Origin: WVYX01 sp039592335
Lineage (GTDB): Bacteria > Gemmatimonadota > Gemmatimonadetes > Gemmatimonadales > GWC2-71-9
Length of the DNA stretch: 64,000 nucleotides
Reading direction: 5' to 3'
NCBI GenBank assembly: GCA_039592335.1
Contig: JBDHBX010000008.1
Coordinates: 45,376 to 109,375, forward strand
The position numbers were made by a program, and so were the translations under genes. Below the pieces are notes generated by a model. The model worked only from the letters and a program-made list of their open reading frames with translations, did not search any database and was not told the origin of the DNA. This document shows, piece by piece, positions 7,767-17,242 of this stretch (positions are counted from its first letter, which is position 1; every line of letters starts with the position of its first letter).

Positions 7767-8691
7767 CGCGCAGGTGCCTCCCGGTGAGGGAGAGGAAGAC
7801 ATCCTCCAGGGTGGCATGGTGCGTCGTCAGCTCGCTCAGCGCGGTGCCCTGCCGGTCCAACAGCTTCATCAACGCCGGAACGGCCTCGTGCACCCGGCTC
7901 GCCGTCAGGTGAAGCTTGCTGTCGCCGTGCGCCACGTGCTCCACACCGGGGAGCGCCGCCAGCGTCTCGTCGTCCGGCGCGGCGCCCTGCTCCAGGGCGA
8001 ACTCCACCACGTGCTCCGCCCCCAACGAGGCGATCAGCTCTCGCGGCGATCCGAGAGCGATGATCTTGCCATGGTCGATGACGGCCACCCGATCGCACAG
8101 ACGCTCCGCTTCCTCCATGTAGTGGGTCGTGAGCAGCACCGTTCCGCCGCGGCGACGGAAATCCGCGATGATCCCCCACAGCTGGCGCCGGGACTGTGGA
8201 TCGAGACCCGTCGTCGGTTCGTCGAGGAACAGGATGTCGGGGTCGCTCACCAGCGCGCAGGCCACCGCCAGGCGCTGCCGCTGCCCACCGGAGAGCTTGC
8301 CGACCCAGGCGCGACGCTTCTCTTCGAGCTGCACCATGCGCAGCACGTCCGTGACCTCGTTCCCCTGCCGGTAGAAGCTGCGGAACAGGCGCACCGCCTC
8401 TTCGACACTCAGCTTGTCCGGCAGCTTGGTCTCCTGTAGTTGCGTTCCGAAGCGTTCCCGCAACTCGGCCTCGTGGCGTCTCCAACCGAGCCCCAGCACC
8501 TCCACCTCACCGCCATCGGGGATCAGCAGCCCCTGGAGGATCTCAATGGTGGTGGTCTTCCCGGCCCCGTTGGGACCGAGCATGCCGAAGCACTCGCCCT
8601 GCCGCACCTCGAGATCGATTCCGGCGACGGCGACGACATCGGGCGGGTAGCGTTTGACGAGCCCGCGACACGCGATAGCCACTGCAGACAT
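7759..8691 (-). CDS. ABC transporter ATPase (ABC-2 exporter partner)
   Basis: Nucleotide-binding subunit of the exporter (310 residues). Walker A GPNGAGKTTT, Q-loop region, signature LSGGQRQRLAVA, Walker B ILFLDEPTTGLDP and an H-loop (LLTTHYMEEAE) are all intact. The C-terminal 80 residues match the extension common to CcmA/DrrA/NatA-type ATPases. ATG 8691 is preferred over the TTG at 8700 just upstream. It overlaps the next gene, the permease, by 8 nt. The CATG at 8689-8692 also holds a possible ATG for the divergent membrane protein. Confidence 0.93.
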   Translation of the reverse strand: MSAVAIACRGLVKRYPPDVVAVAGIDLEVRQGECFGMLGPNGAGKTTTIEILQGLLIPDGGEVEVLGLGWRRHEAELRERFGTQLQETKLPDKLSVEEAVRLFRSFYRQGNEVTDVLRMVQLEEKRRAWVGKLSGGQRQRLAVACALVSDPDILFLDEPTTGLDPQSRRQLWGIIADFRRRGGTVLLTTHYMEEAERLCDRVAVIDHGKIIALGSPRELIASLGAEHVVEFALEQGAAPDDETLAALPGVEHVAHGDSKLHLTASRVHEAVPALMKLLDRQGTALSELTTHHATLEDVFLSLTGRHLRDE

Positions 8692-8776
8692 GCCCGGCAA
8701 TCAAGGGGGTGCTTGCGCGAGAAGCAAGCGCTCGATCGGCTGGCGCCCGCACGCTTGGCGCGGCAGCTTCCGCACC

Positions 8777-10090
8777 ATGACCATCGCGCTCTCCCTGGCG
8801 GCGATCGTGGCGGCGTGGGTGCTGCTGCTCTTGAAGGTCGAGCCGGTGCCCACCTGGTTCTACGTCTTCGTGTGGTATCCCACCCTGGTGCTGCTGGATG
8901 GGCTGGTAAGCCGGCGCGAGCACGAACGTCCGGTGTACCGCAGCGCGGGGCGAGCACTTTCCCTGCTGGCGTGGTCCCCGGTGGTGTGGCTCCTGTTCGA
9001 GGCCGCCAACTTCCGCCTGCGGAACTGGTACTACGTCTTTCTGCCGTTCCATCCCGCGGAGCGCTGGCTGGGCATCATCCTGTCCTTCGCCACCGTGCTG
9101 CCGGCGCTGTTCCTCACGGCGCGCCTGCTGGACAGCGCGGGCGTCGGCCGGACCTGGCGCAGCCGGCCGGTGACGGTGCACCGCTGGCATCTCGACGCCT
9201 CCGTGGGGCTTGGTCTGTTGACGCTCGCCCTCGCGCTCGCCATGCCACAGCTGTTCTTTCCCCTCACCTGGGGCGCACTATGGCTCCTTGCCGAGCCGGC
9301 CGTGTACCGCCGCCACCCGGAGTGGTCCCTGTTCCACGACATCGAGCGCGGCGAGTGGGGGCGCATCGCGCGCCTCCTGCTCGGGGGATTCCTCGTAGGC
9401 GTGCTGTGGGAGTGCTACAACTTCTGGGCGCACGGCAAGTGGATCTACACCGTCCCGTGGCTCGAGCACGTCAGACTGTTCGAGATGCCGCCTCTCGGGT
9501 TCGTCGGCTTCCCCCTCTTCGCCCTCGAGGCATGGACCCTGTACCACGCCCTCGCCGCGTTTGGCGTGGCGGTGCCGTTCGACGGCGGCCGTACACCAAC
9601 CAGGCGTCACCTCTTCCTGACCGCGCCCGCGGCCCTGGGCCTCACGGTCGGCATCCTGCTGGGCATGGAGGCTTGGACCATCAGCTCAACCGCCCCACGG
9701 GTGGCGGAGCTCCCCGGTGTCCCGGCGGCACATCTCTCGGCGGTGCAGCAGACGCGTCCCGCCTCCGTGTTCGCGCTCGCGGCGGCCGCGCCTGACGTCC
9801 TGGCCCGGCAGGCGGGCCTCGCGGTAGACGATGCACGTGCCGTGATCAACGCGAGCCGGCTCGTCACCCTACGGGGGATCGGTACCGCCCATGCACGAAC
9901 GCTCCAGCGGGTAGGCGTCACCACGGTGTGCCAGCTGGCGGGCCGGGAGCCGGCCGCGCTGTGGAGCGCCGTCCACCAGGCGCTGGCCGAGGGCGGGTCG
10001 GCCGTGACGCTCGGACCGGCACCACGTCCGATCGCCGCCGAGGTGGGGGTCTGGGTGCGGGCCGCGCGGCGCGATTGCGCGACTGGTTAG
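8777..10090 (+). CDS. Polytopic membrane protein with C-terminal DUF4332-like helix-hairpin domain
   Basis: A 437-residue protein. The first roughly 320 residues hold about eight hydrophobic segments (for example the N-terminal TIALSLAAIVAAWVLLLL), with an aromatic-rich region around FYNFWAHGKW-like sequence. After a last TM segment and a linker, the C-terminus (about 345-430) is soluble and contains LRGIGTAHARTLQRVGV, the helix-hairpin-helix pattern of DUF4332. That domain usually occurs alone or with nucleic-acid-binding partners, so fusion to a membrane domain is uncommon to my knowledge. ATG 8777 starts directly at the first TM helix. ATG 8690 would add 29 residues and would share a CATG with the divergent ATPase start. 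No function can be assigned. Confidence 0.75.
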   Translation: MTIALSLAAIVAAWVLLLLKVEPVPTWFYVFVWYPTLVLLDGLVSRREHERPVYRSAGRALSLLAWSPVVWLLFEAANFRLRNWYYVFLPFHPAERWLGIILSFATVLPALFLTARLLDSAGVGRTWRSRPVTVHRWHLDASVGLGLLTLALALAMPQLFFPLTWGALWLLAEPAVYRRHPEWSLFHDIERGEWGRIARLLLGGFLVGVLWECYNFWAHGKWIYTVPWLEHVRLFEMPPLGFVGFPLFALEAWTLYHALAAFGVAVPFDGGRTPTRRHLFLTAPAALGLTVGILLGMEAWTISSTAPRVAELPGVPAAHLSAVQQTRPASVFALAAAAPDVLARQAGLAVDDARAVINASRLVTLRGIGTAHARTLQRVGVTTVCQLAGREPAALWSAVHQALAEGGSAVTLGPAPRPIAAEVGVWVRAARRDCATG

Positions 10091-10093
10091 CTT
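10088..10093 (+). promoter_or_regulatory. Candidate leaderless -10 box (TAGCTT) for the second hydrolase
   Basis: TAGCTT ends 8 nt before the ATG at 10102 and overlaps the stop codon (TAG at 10088-10090) of the upstream membrane protein. Spacing to the ATG is identical to that seen at five other genes. The role as promoter is inferred. Confidence 0.45.
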
Positions 10094-10101
10094 TCGTGCC
10101 C

Positions 10102-10938
10102 ATGTTATCGGTCGCGCTCAAGGTTCTCGCGGCACTGGCGATCATCTACGCGCTGGTGGTGCTCCTAGCTTGGCGGTTTCAGGACCGGATCGCCTTCCCC
10201 GGTTCCGCTGGTCCGCTGCCAGCCCCCGCGGCCGTCGGCATCCCCGACGGAGAGCTGATCACCGTCACCACGGAGGACGGCATCGAGCTGCGCGGCTGGT
10301 ACCTCCCACCCAATCCGGCCCCGCCCGAGGGCGCGCGCGCCCCCGGGCTGATCTGGTTCTACGGCAACATGGAGACGGTGGGCGGGCTCGCACCGGTGCT
10401 GCGGGAGTTCCGGCCTCCCGGGATCGGCATGGTGGTGCTCGACTACCGCGGTTACGGCCAGAGCGGCGGCACCCCGACGGAGGCGGGAATCTACAAGGAC
10501 GCCGAGGCCGCCTGGCACTTTCTCACGGACCGCCCCGAGATCGACTCGACCCGCATCGCGGTCTACGGCCGCTCCGTGGGGAGCGCGGTGGCGCTGTACC
10601 TCGCCACCGAACACCCGGCGCGCGTCGTCGTGCTGGAGTCGGCGTTCACCAGCGGCCGCGAGATGGCCGACAAGCACTACGCCATGCTGCCCAGCTCGTT
10701 GCTGCAGCTTCGCCTCGACAACCGCGAGCGCGCGGAGCGCCTCACGGTCCCGCTGCTCGTCTTCCACGGAACCGACGACTGGATCGCGCCGTTCGAGATG
10801 GGACACGCGATCGCAAAGGCAGGCCGGGCCGAGCTGTTCGTGCCGCTCGACGGCTCCGGCCACAACGAGACCTACACCGTCGGCGGAGCGATGTACCGCG
10901 ACACATTCCACGCCTTCCTGGAGAAGCACCTCGAGTAG
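10102..10938 (+). CDS. Membrane-anchored alpha/beta hydrolase (BEM46/ABHD13-like)
   Basis: A 278-residue hydrolase with one N-terminal TM helix (about residues 3-22), so the catalytic domain is probably on the periplasmic side as a signal-anchored protein. Catalytic elements: YGRSVGSAVALY (nucleophile elbow), HGTDDWIAPFE (acid) and DGSGHNETY (histidine). Oxyanion-side motif LIWFYGNMETVGG is typical of the BEM46/ABHD12-13 group. ATG 10102 is chosen because it opens the TM helix; the longer reading frame upstream overlaps the previous gene. It is followed after 1 bp by the PLP decarboxylase, so the two are probably cotranscribed. Confidence 0.87.
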   Translation: MLSVALKVLAALAIIYALVVLLAWRFQDRIAFPGSAGPLPAPAAVGIPDGELITVTTEDGIELRGWYLPPNPAPPEGARAPGLIWFYGNMETVGGLAPVLREFRPPGIGMVVLDYRGYGQSGGTPTEAGIYKDAEAAWHFLTDRPEIDSTRIAVYGRSVGSAVALYLATEHPARVVVLESAFTSGREMADKHYAMLPSSLLQLRLDNRERAERLTVPLLVFHGTDDWIAPFEMGHAIAKAGRAELFVPLDGSGHNETYTVGGAMYRDTFHAFLEKHLE

Positions 10939-10939
10939 C

Positions 10940-12397
10940 ATGGCCGCCAACCGGCCCCCTCCCGGCGCGAGCCCTGATCATTCGCCGCAGACGTTCAAGC
11001 GCACGCTCGAGCGCGTGAGCGAGATGGCGACCGCCTACCTGCGTGAGCTCCCCGAGCGCGAGGCCTTCCGCCGTCCGCCGGACGACGTCGCTGATCGCCT
11101 GCTGAACGCGCCACTGCCCCAGGCGAGCGCGTCCATCGAGGAGATCCTCAGCGAGATCGAGCGAGAGATCCTGCCGTACTCGCTCGGGATCGGGCACCCG
11201 CGTTGGTGGGGGTTCGTACGGGCCTCGGCCCATCCGGTCGGGATGGCGAGCGAGCTACTGGCCACCACCATGAACAGCAACTGCGCCGGCAGCGCGCAGA
11301 TCGCCACGCACCTCGAGCTCACGGTGCTGCGCTGGCTCGCCGAGCTCGTCGGGTATCGCTCCGACGCCGGCGGTCTCCTGATGAGCGGGGGGTCGGCTGC
11401 GAACTTCGTGGCCCTCGCCGCGATGCGCGAACGACAGCTCCCGGGCACCCGCACCCAGGGGATGGCGGTGCGGAGCGACCGCGTCACGGTGTACGCCACC
11501 CGCGAGGTGCACGGATGCGTGAACCGCGCGGTGGAGCTGCTCGGGGTGGGAAGCGATGCCTTGCGGTGGGTCCCGGTGGACCGCAACCGGCGGATGGATG
11601 TTGGGGCATTCGCGCGGATGGTGGCGGAGGACCGCTCCGCCGGTGCCACCCCGGTCTGCGTGGTTGCCACCGCAGGCACCGTGAACAGTGGAGCGGTGGA
11701 CCCGCTCGCAGACATCGCGGAGATCGCGCAGCACGAGGGTCTCTGGTTTCACGTCGACGGTGCGTATGGTGCAGTGGGCGCGGCGCTTCCAGAACTCGCG
11801 GAGCAGTATCGGGGACTCGACCGAGCCGACAGCATCGTGGTCGACCCGCACAAGTGGCTGTACGTCCCGTATGAGGCAGGAGCCGTACTCGTGCGTGACC
11901 CGGAAAGCCTGCACCAGGCGTTCGCCACGCAGGCCGATTACCTCGAGGTCCAGCATGAGGATTACTTCAACGGGCCCCTCTGGTTCCACGAGCGCGGACC
12001 CCAGCTCTCGAGGGGCTTCCGCGCGCTCAAGGTGTGGGCGGTGATGCGGCACATCGGGATGGAGGGATACCGTGAGCTGTGGCGTGGTGATCTCACGATC
12101 GCTGCAGAGCTGAGGCGGCTCGTCGCAGCCGACACGACGCTGGAGCTCGCGCCCTCGACCTACTTGAGCGTCTGCTGCTTCCGCTACGTGCCCGAGCACA
12201 GCGACCCGAATGCGTTCAACCGCGTCTTGCTGGATCGCATCCACCGGGACGGCCGGCTGTTCGTGTCGGGCACGACCTTGGAGGGCACGTTCTATCTCCG
12301 AGCGTGCATCATCAACTTCCGCAGCACGCTGGACGACGCGCGCATCGCGGTCGAGACGGTGCGGGAGTTGGGGGAGGAGCTAGAACGGGAACGGTAG
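10940..12397 (+). CDS. PLP-dependent group II decarboxylase (aromatic amino acid / glutamate type)
   Basis: A 485-residue member of the Pyridoxal_deC family, which decarboxylates aromatic amino acids, glutamate or related substrates. The PLP lysine is Lys305 in VDPHKWLYVPYE. The cofactor-stacking histidine lies in REVHGCVNRAVELLG, the Asp that binds the pyridine nitrogen in HVDGAYGAV, and the phosphate-binding loop in MSGGSAANFVAL. Length and motif order match bacterial L-amino-acid decarboxylases. Substrate preference cannot be read with confidence. The start is 1 nt after the stop of the hydrolase gene. Confidence 0.92.
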   Translation: MAANRPPPGASPDHSPQTFKRTLERVSEMATAYLRELPEREAFRRPPDDVADRLLNAPLPQASASIEEILSEIEREILPYSLGIGHPRWWGFVRASAHPVGMASELLATTMNSNCAGSAQIATHLELTVLRWLAELVGYRSDAGGLLMSGGSAANFVALAAMRERQLPGTRTQGMAVRSDRVTVYATREVHGCVNRAVELLGVGSDALRWVPVDRNRRMDVGAFARMVAEDRSAGATPVCVVATAGTVNSGAVDPLADIAEIAQHEGLWFHVDGAYGAVGAALPELAEQYRGLDRADSIVVDPHKWLYVPYEAGAVLVRDPESLHQAFATQADYLEVQHEDYFNGPLWFHERGPQLSRGFRALKVWAVMRHIGMEGYRELWRGDLTIAAELRRLVAADTTLELAPSTYLSVCCFRYVPEHSDPNAFNRVLLDRIHRDGRLFVSGTTLEGTFYLRACIINFRSTLDDARIAVETVRELGEELERER

Positions 12398-12545
12398 CGC
12401 GAGCCTCACTGCATCCGAGGATCGCGGACTACCAACACCGTCCGTGTCGTACGGTTCCCCCTTCCCCGTTGCCCGTTTCCCGGCTCTCGCGCCCCCCTTC
12501 CCCAGACAGTAGCTTCTCGCCAGGCAACTGAGACCGAGACGACGG

Positions 12546-14228
12546 ATGGGGACGACGATGAAACGGCTAACGTTCTTCCTTCTAGCACTCCTCGTCGCGC
12601 CGGCGCTGCGAGCGCAGCAGCCGGCCGACCTGATCGTCACCAACGCACACATCTATACCGTGGACGCGAACCGCCCGCTGGCCGAGGCCATGGCCATTCG
12701 GGACGGTCGCGTCGTCTTCGTGGGGAGCGCGCGGGGTGCCGAGATCTACGCCGGCTCCCACACGCAGCGGCTCGACATGGACGGCAAGACCGTCATCCCC
12801 GGAATGGTGGATGCACACGTCCACCTGATGGGGCTCGGAACGGCGCTGCGCATCGTGGACCTGGTCGGCACGCGCTCCTATGAGGAAGTGATCGCCCGCG
12901 TCGTGGAGCGGGCGCGGTTGATGCCGACTGGTGAGTGGGTTCGCGGTCGCGGCTGGGACCAGAACGACTGGGCCGATACGCGCTTCCCCACGCACGAGGC
13001 GCTCTCCCGCGCCGTGCCCGACCACCCGGTGTACCTGACGCGGGTGGACGGACATGCCGGGCTAGTGAACGCCAAGGCACTGGAGCTCGCGGGCGTCACG
13101 GCGGCGACCGAAGATCCCGATGGCGGCCGGTTCATCCGCGACGGCGGCGGCAACCCCACCGGCGTGCTCATCGATCGTGCGCAGGGAATCGTGGGGCAGG
13201 TGATCCCGTCGGCCTCACGCGAGGAGCAGCGTGAGGCGGCACTCGCCGCCATCGCCGAGGCCAATCGCTGGGGACTCACGGGTGTCCACGACGCCGGTGT
13301 CGGCGCCGGAACCATCGACCTCTACGAAGAGCTCGCACGGGAGGGCCGCTACAACCTGCGCAACTACGTGATGATCCGTGGGGGCGACGAAACGCTGCAG
13401 CGCTACTTCGACCGGGGCCCGCAGGACGGGCTGCACAACCGTGTGTGGATCCGCGCGATCAAGATTACGGCCGACGGAGCGCTGGGGAGCCGTGGCGCGG
13501 CCCTGCTGGAGCCCTACTCCGACGATCCCCACAACTCGGGGCTGGTCATCACCGGCGAGGAACGGATCCGCGACGTCGCGGTGCGCGCGCTGCAGGAAGG
13601 CTTCCAGCTCAACGTCCACGCGATCGGCGACCGGGGGAATCGGCTCGTGCTGGACGCCTTCGAGTCGGCACTGCAGCAGGTGCCGACCGCCGATCACCGG
13701 TTCCGCATCGAGCATGCCCAGGTGCTCCACTTCCAGGACATTCCGCGCTTCGCGGAGCTCGACGTGCTCCCCTCCATGCAGGGGAGCCATCAAACGAGCG
13801 ACATGTACTGGGCGATCGACCGGCTCGGGTGGACGCGGGTCCAGAGCGCCTACGCCTGGCGTACGTTGCTCAACACCGGGGTCGTGGTTCCCAACGGATC
13901 GGACTTCCCCGTCGAGTCACCCAACCCCCTCATCTCGTTCAAGGCGTTCGTCACTCGGCAGGACGAGAACGGATGGCCGGCCGGCGGCTGGTTCCCCGAA
14001 GAGCGCACCACGCGTGAGGAAGCGCTCAAGAGCATGACGCTGTGGCCGGCGTACGCCGGGTTCATGGAGGAGGTGAGTGGCTCGCTCTCACCCGGCAAGT
14101 TCGCGGATTTTGTAGTGCTGGATCAGGACATCATGGCGATCGCGCCCGAGCGGATCCTGGACACGCAGGTGTTGATGACGGTGTTGGGCGGGCAGGTGGT
14201 GTACCGCAGGGACAAGCCGACGACGTAG
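12546..14228 (+). CDS. Secreted YtcJ-type amidohydrolase
   Basis: A 560-residue amidohydrolase (Amidohydro_3) with a signal peptide (about residues 1-22, ending LRAQ), so it acts in the periplasm or outside. Metal ligands are visible: HxH in DAHVHLMG, the carboxylated-lysine region IKITADGALGSRG, His in NVHAIGDRG and in RIEHAQVLHF, and Asp in NGSDFPVESPNP. The family hydrolyses amide bonds or exocyclic amines of small heterocycles and acylated compounds; the true substrate is unknown. An ATG at 12558 would give a shorter signal peptide and is equally plausible. The 148 bp before the gene holds no other feature that I can see. Confidence 0.93.
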   Translation: MGTTMKRLTFFLLALLVAPALRAQQPADLIVTNAHIYTVDANRPLAEAMAIRDGRVVFVGSARGAEIYAGSHTQRLDMDGKTVIPGMVDAHVHLMGLGTALRIVDLVGTRSYEEVIARVVERARLMPTGEWVRGRGWDQNDWADTRFPTHEALSRAVPDHPVYLTRVDGHAGLVNAKALELAGVTAATEDPDGGRFIRDGGGNPTGVLIDRAQGIVGQVIPSASREEQREAALAAIAEANRWGLTGVHDAGVGAGTIDLYEELAREGRYNLRNYVMIRGGDETLQRYFDRGPQDGLHNRVWIRAIKITADGALGSRGAALLEPYSDDPHNSGLVITGEERIRDVAVRALQEGFQLNVHAIGDRGNRLVLDAFESALQQVPTADHRFRIEHAQVLHFQDIPRFAELDVLPSMQGSHQTSDMYWAIDRLGWTRVQSAYAWRTLLNTGVVVPNGSDFPVESPNPLISFKAFVTRQDENGWPAGGWFPEERTTREEALKSMTLWPAYAGFMEEVSGSLSPGKFADFVVLDQDIMAIAPERILDTQVLMTVLGGQVVYRRDKPTT

Positions 14229-14238
14229 GGGGCAGGAG

Positions 14239-14269
14239 CGGGAGGCGCAGCTCGACCGGGCGCCTCCCG
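14239..14269 (+). terminator. Hairpin after the amidohydrolase gene
   Basis: A perfect 10-bp stem, CGGGAGGCGC with GCGCCTCCCG, and an 11-nt loop begins 10 bp after the amidohydrolase stop. There is no U-tract, so it may act as a weak or factor-assisted terminator or as an mRNA 3'-end stabiliser. The rest of the 213-bp gap to the convergent MFS gene shows nothing clear. Confidence 0.5.
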
Positions 14270-14441
14270 TCACTCGCTGCAGTTGCCGCCGGCCTTCCGC
14301 CCGCCGCCACCCTCCCACCGGGAGCGGCCTCCGGCCGGCTGCTCCACAGCGGCGGGGCACTGATGCTCACTCTGGGAGGTGCCCGGCCTCGCTGGACCCG
14401 GTTCCGTCACCCCCCACGCACTTCCTCGCCCTGCGTGCCCC

Positions 14442-15632
14442 CTACGCCGCATCAGGCTCCTTGGGGTACACCCGGAACGTCAACAGCCACACGATCCCGA
14501 CGATCGCGCCCGCGATGAAGAACGGCGGCGACGCGCCCAGTGCGCCGAACACCGCCGTGGACCAGATGGGCGCGATCACCCGCGCCATGCCGCCGAAGGC
14601 CTGCTGCACGCCCAGCGTCTGTCCCAGCTGCTGTCGCGGCGCGCGGTGGGTCACGAGCGCCGACACCGCCGGGAAGAGACACGCGGTACCGATCGGTACG
14701 AGCCCCAGCATGAGCCCCATCGTGAGCACGCTCTGCGGCAGCGGGATGATCGCGAGTCCCAACGCCAGCAGCCCGGCACCCACGCGCATCAGCTTCACCT
14801 CACCCAGCCAATCCACCAGCTTGCCCAGCATCACGGCTCGCATGATCACGCCGATGGCCCCAACGTACACGAAGAAGATCCAGATATTCTCCTCCGTGAT
14901 ACCGAAGTCGTTGGCGAGGTAGAGCGCCAGCACCCCGGTCATCGACATGAAACCCAACATGCCGGCGGCATAGATCCAGATCAGCTGAGGGACCTCACGA
15001 CCCGGGTGTTGCAGCACCTCCATCATCATCGTCCGGATCGAGCGGCGCTGCTGCGCCGAAGCCTCGTGCTCGCCGGCCTCGCGCGTGCTCCCCGGGTACG
15101 ATTCGGGCAGCAGCTTCCAGGCGAACACGAGGTTGATCAGACAGAGACCGGCCGCCACGAGACCGGGCGCCTCCGGTCCGAGGCTGAAGGCCAGCGAGCC
15201 GATCGCGGGACCGATCATCACGCCGGCCCCCGTGGCCGCGGAAACCCACCCCAGTGCCTTGGCGCGGTCTTTCGGCTCGGTCACGTCGGCCACGTACGCC
15301 TGGAGCACGCCGGTGGTGCCGCCGCCCAATCCCTGCACGATGCGGGAGAAGAACAGCATGCCGATCGTCACGGCGAACCCGAAGATGGTGAAGGCCACCG
15401 CCGACATGCCGAGCCCAACCAGGATCGCAAAGCGCCTCCCAAAACGATCGGACGTGCGCCCCCACAGTGGGGAGGACGCGAGTTGGGAGACGGAGAAGCT
15501 GGCGATCATCCACCCGATGATCCACTCCGCCGCATCCAGGCGCAGGGCGTACAGCGGGAGCAGCGGGAACACCATCGCGAACCCGAGCATGTCCACGAAG
15601 GCCGTGGCGAGGAGGACCCAGAGCCGCTTCAT
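14442..15632 (-). CDS. MFS (DHA1/TetA-like) efflux transporter
   Basis: A 396-residue major facilitator with 12 predicted helices. TM1 contains the DHA1-type MLGFAMVFPLLPLYA and the cytoplasmic loop after TM2 has the MFS motif A, GRTSDRFGRR. TM5 region GWVSAATGAGVMIGPAIG matches the drug/H+ antiporter motif C. It is closest in look to tetracycline-type exporters. It is the last gene of a seven-gene run and overlaps the ABC permease stop by 4 nt (ATGA at 15629-15632), so it is likely expressed with the Fe-type importer. It could export a chelator or the imported ligand; this is inference from position. Confidence 0.92.
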   Translation of the reverse strand: MKRLWVLLATAFVDMLGFAMVFPLLPLYALRLDAAEWIIGWMIASFSVSQLASSPLWGRTSDRFGRRFAILVGLGMSAVAFTIFGFAVTIGMLFFSRIVQGLGGGTTGVLQAYVADVTEPKDRAKALGWVSAATGAGVMIGPAIGSLAFSLGPEAPGLVAAGLCLINLVFAWKLLPESYPGSTREAGEHEASAQQRRSIRTMMMEVLQHPGREVPQLIWIYAAGMLGFMSMTGVLALYLANDFGITEENIWIFFVYVGAIGVIMRAVMLGKLVDWLGEVKLMRVGAGLLALGLAIIPLPQSVLTMGLMLGLVPIGTACLFPAVSALVTHRAPRQQLGQTLGVQQAFGGMARVIAPIWSTAVFGALGASPPFFIAGAIVGIVWLLTFRVYPKEPDAA

Positions 15633-17242
15633 CGGCGGGTCCCTACGACCATCGCCGTCGCGGAGAAGAGCATGAGCACCACGCCGTACGCGGCGGCGGT
15701 CCCCACGTCGAAGGCGCGTAGCGCCGAGAGGATCTCGATCGAGATGGGTCGGGTCTCGTAGGTGTAGAGCACGATCGAGGTGACGAAGTCCCCCAGCGCG
15801 GTAGCGAAGGCGAGGGCGCCGCCCGCCAGGATCGCGGGTCGCAGCAACGGAATCGTCACCTGCCGCAGGGTGCGCCACCGTCCGGCCCCGAGCGAGGCGG
15901 CCGCCTCATCGAGCGACGGGTCGAGCTGGCGGAACCCAGCCAGCACCGACCCAGCGGCGATCGGAATGTTGCGCACCAGATACGCCAGCGGCAGGATAAC
16001 TACCGTTCCCACGAACACCCAGCGTAGCACCCAGGGAGCGAACACCGAGAACGCCGTGGCCAACGCAATGGCGAGCACGGTGCCAGGTACGGCCCAGGGA
16101 ACCGACAACAGTGTCTCGATCACGCCACGCAGTGCCGCCCTGCGCTGCACCACGAGACGTCCGGCCCACAGCGCGATACCGATCGCCGCCCCCGTGGCCA
16201 GGGCCGCCATCCAGAGGGAGTTCACCAACGGTCGCAGCCGCTCAGGCTCGGTCGCCAGCGCCGCGTAGTTCCCCAGCGTGTACTCGGGAGGCACCAGTTG
16301 CGTGGTCCACGTCCCGATGGGAACGAGCGACACCACCACCAGCGTGACGTGGGGCAGGAGCAGCGCCACGGCGAAGACCCAGCCCACGACGGTCGCACCC
16401 CAGCGGGCGAGCGGCTGCGACAGCGCCCGTGCGGCAGGCGGCGTGCCCTTCCCCACGGCGATCACCGAGCGAGCCTCGGCCCGGCCCCGCAGGAGCAGCA
16501 AGCCGATGAGCGCGAGCGCGGCGAGGGCCGTGGTCTCCACGATCGCCATCGGCATGTCGCCGTTCAGCTTGCTGGCGACGATCTGCGTGGTCATGACGCG
16601 GAACCCGCCGCCGAAGATGTAGGGGGCGCTGAACGAGCCCAGCGCCGTCATGAACGTGAGCAGCGCCGCCGCCGCGAGCTGCGGCCGCAGCAGCGGGAGC
16701 GTGACCCGTCGCAGTGTCGCCCAGGTGCCGCACCCCAGCGCGTGCGCCGCCTCGATCATGGACGCGTCCATCTTGGCCAATCCTACCCGCGTGAACAGGT
16801 AGAAGTACACGTACATCGAGTAGGCATGCACCAGTAGGATTGCGCCCGCACCCTGCAACCGCCACGGCGACTGCTGCAGTCCCAGCAGTTGCATGATGGC
16901 ACGCGCCACGAAGCCGCTCTCGCCGTACAGAAAGAGAAAGGCGATCACCCCCACCAGCGGCGGGAGCACGGCGGGCAGCGCGACCAACCCGCCCAGGAGT
17001 CGGCGTCCCGGAAAGCTGAGCCGCTCGAACACGAACCCGAGCGGCACGCCGATCAACCCTGCCAGCAACACGCTCGCCAGAGAGATCCACAGGCTGGCCC
17101 ACAGGGCCGCCCACTCGCGTGGCTCCCGTACGAACGCTGCTACGGCACCGGGCTCGCTCCCCACGATCACCAGGACGACCGGATACACCACCATCCAGGT
17201 GAGCAACAGCGTGAGGAGCACGCCGCGAGGCCGCCGGGTCAC
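15629..17242 (-). CDS. Fe(III)-type ABC importer permease (fused, two permease domains)
   Basis: A 537-residue permease with two BPD_transp_1 domains in one chain, as in FbpB/AfuB/FutB and ThiP. Each half has a cytoplasmic EAA loop: EAAHALGCGTWATLRRVTLP (first) and DEAAASLGAGRWRTLRQVTI (second). About 12 hydrophobic segments are seen. The upstream ATPase and downstream MFS genes overlap by 4 nt each. The single fused permease fits uptake of Fe(III), thiamine or aminoethylphosphonate; iron is a guess based on the closest-looking family. Confidence 0.92.
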   Translation of the reverse strand: MTRRPRGVLLTLLLTWMVVYPVVLVIVGSEPGAVAAFVREPREWAALWASLWISLASVLLAGLIGVPLGFVFERLSFPGRRLLGGLVALPAVLPPLVGVIAFLFLYGESGFVARAIMQLLGLQQSPWRLQGAGAILLVHAYSMYVYFYLFTRVGLAKMDASMIEAAHALGCGTWATLRRVTLPLLRPQLAAAALLTFMTALGSFSAPYIFGGGFRVMTTQIVASKLNGDMPMAIVETTALAALALIGLLLLRGRAEARSVIAVGKGTPPAARALSQPLARWGATVVGWVFAVALLLPHVTLVVVSLVPIGTWTTQLVPPEYTLGNYAALATEPERLRPLVNSLWMAALATGAAIGIALWAGRLVVQRRAALRGVIETLLSVPWAVPGTVLAIALATAFSVFAPWVLRWVFVGTVVILPLAYLVRNIPIAAGSVLAGFRQLDPSLDEAAASLGAGRWRTLRQVTIPLLRPAILAGGALAFATALGDFVTSIVLYTYETRPISIEILSALRAFDVGTAAAYGVVLMLFSATAMVVGTRR

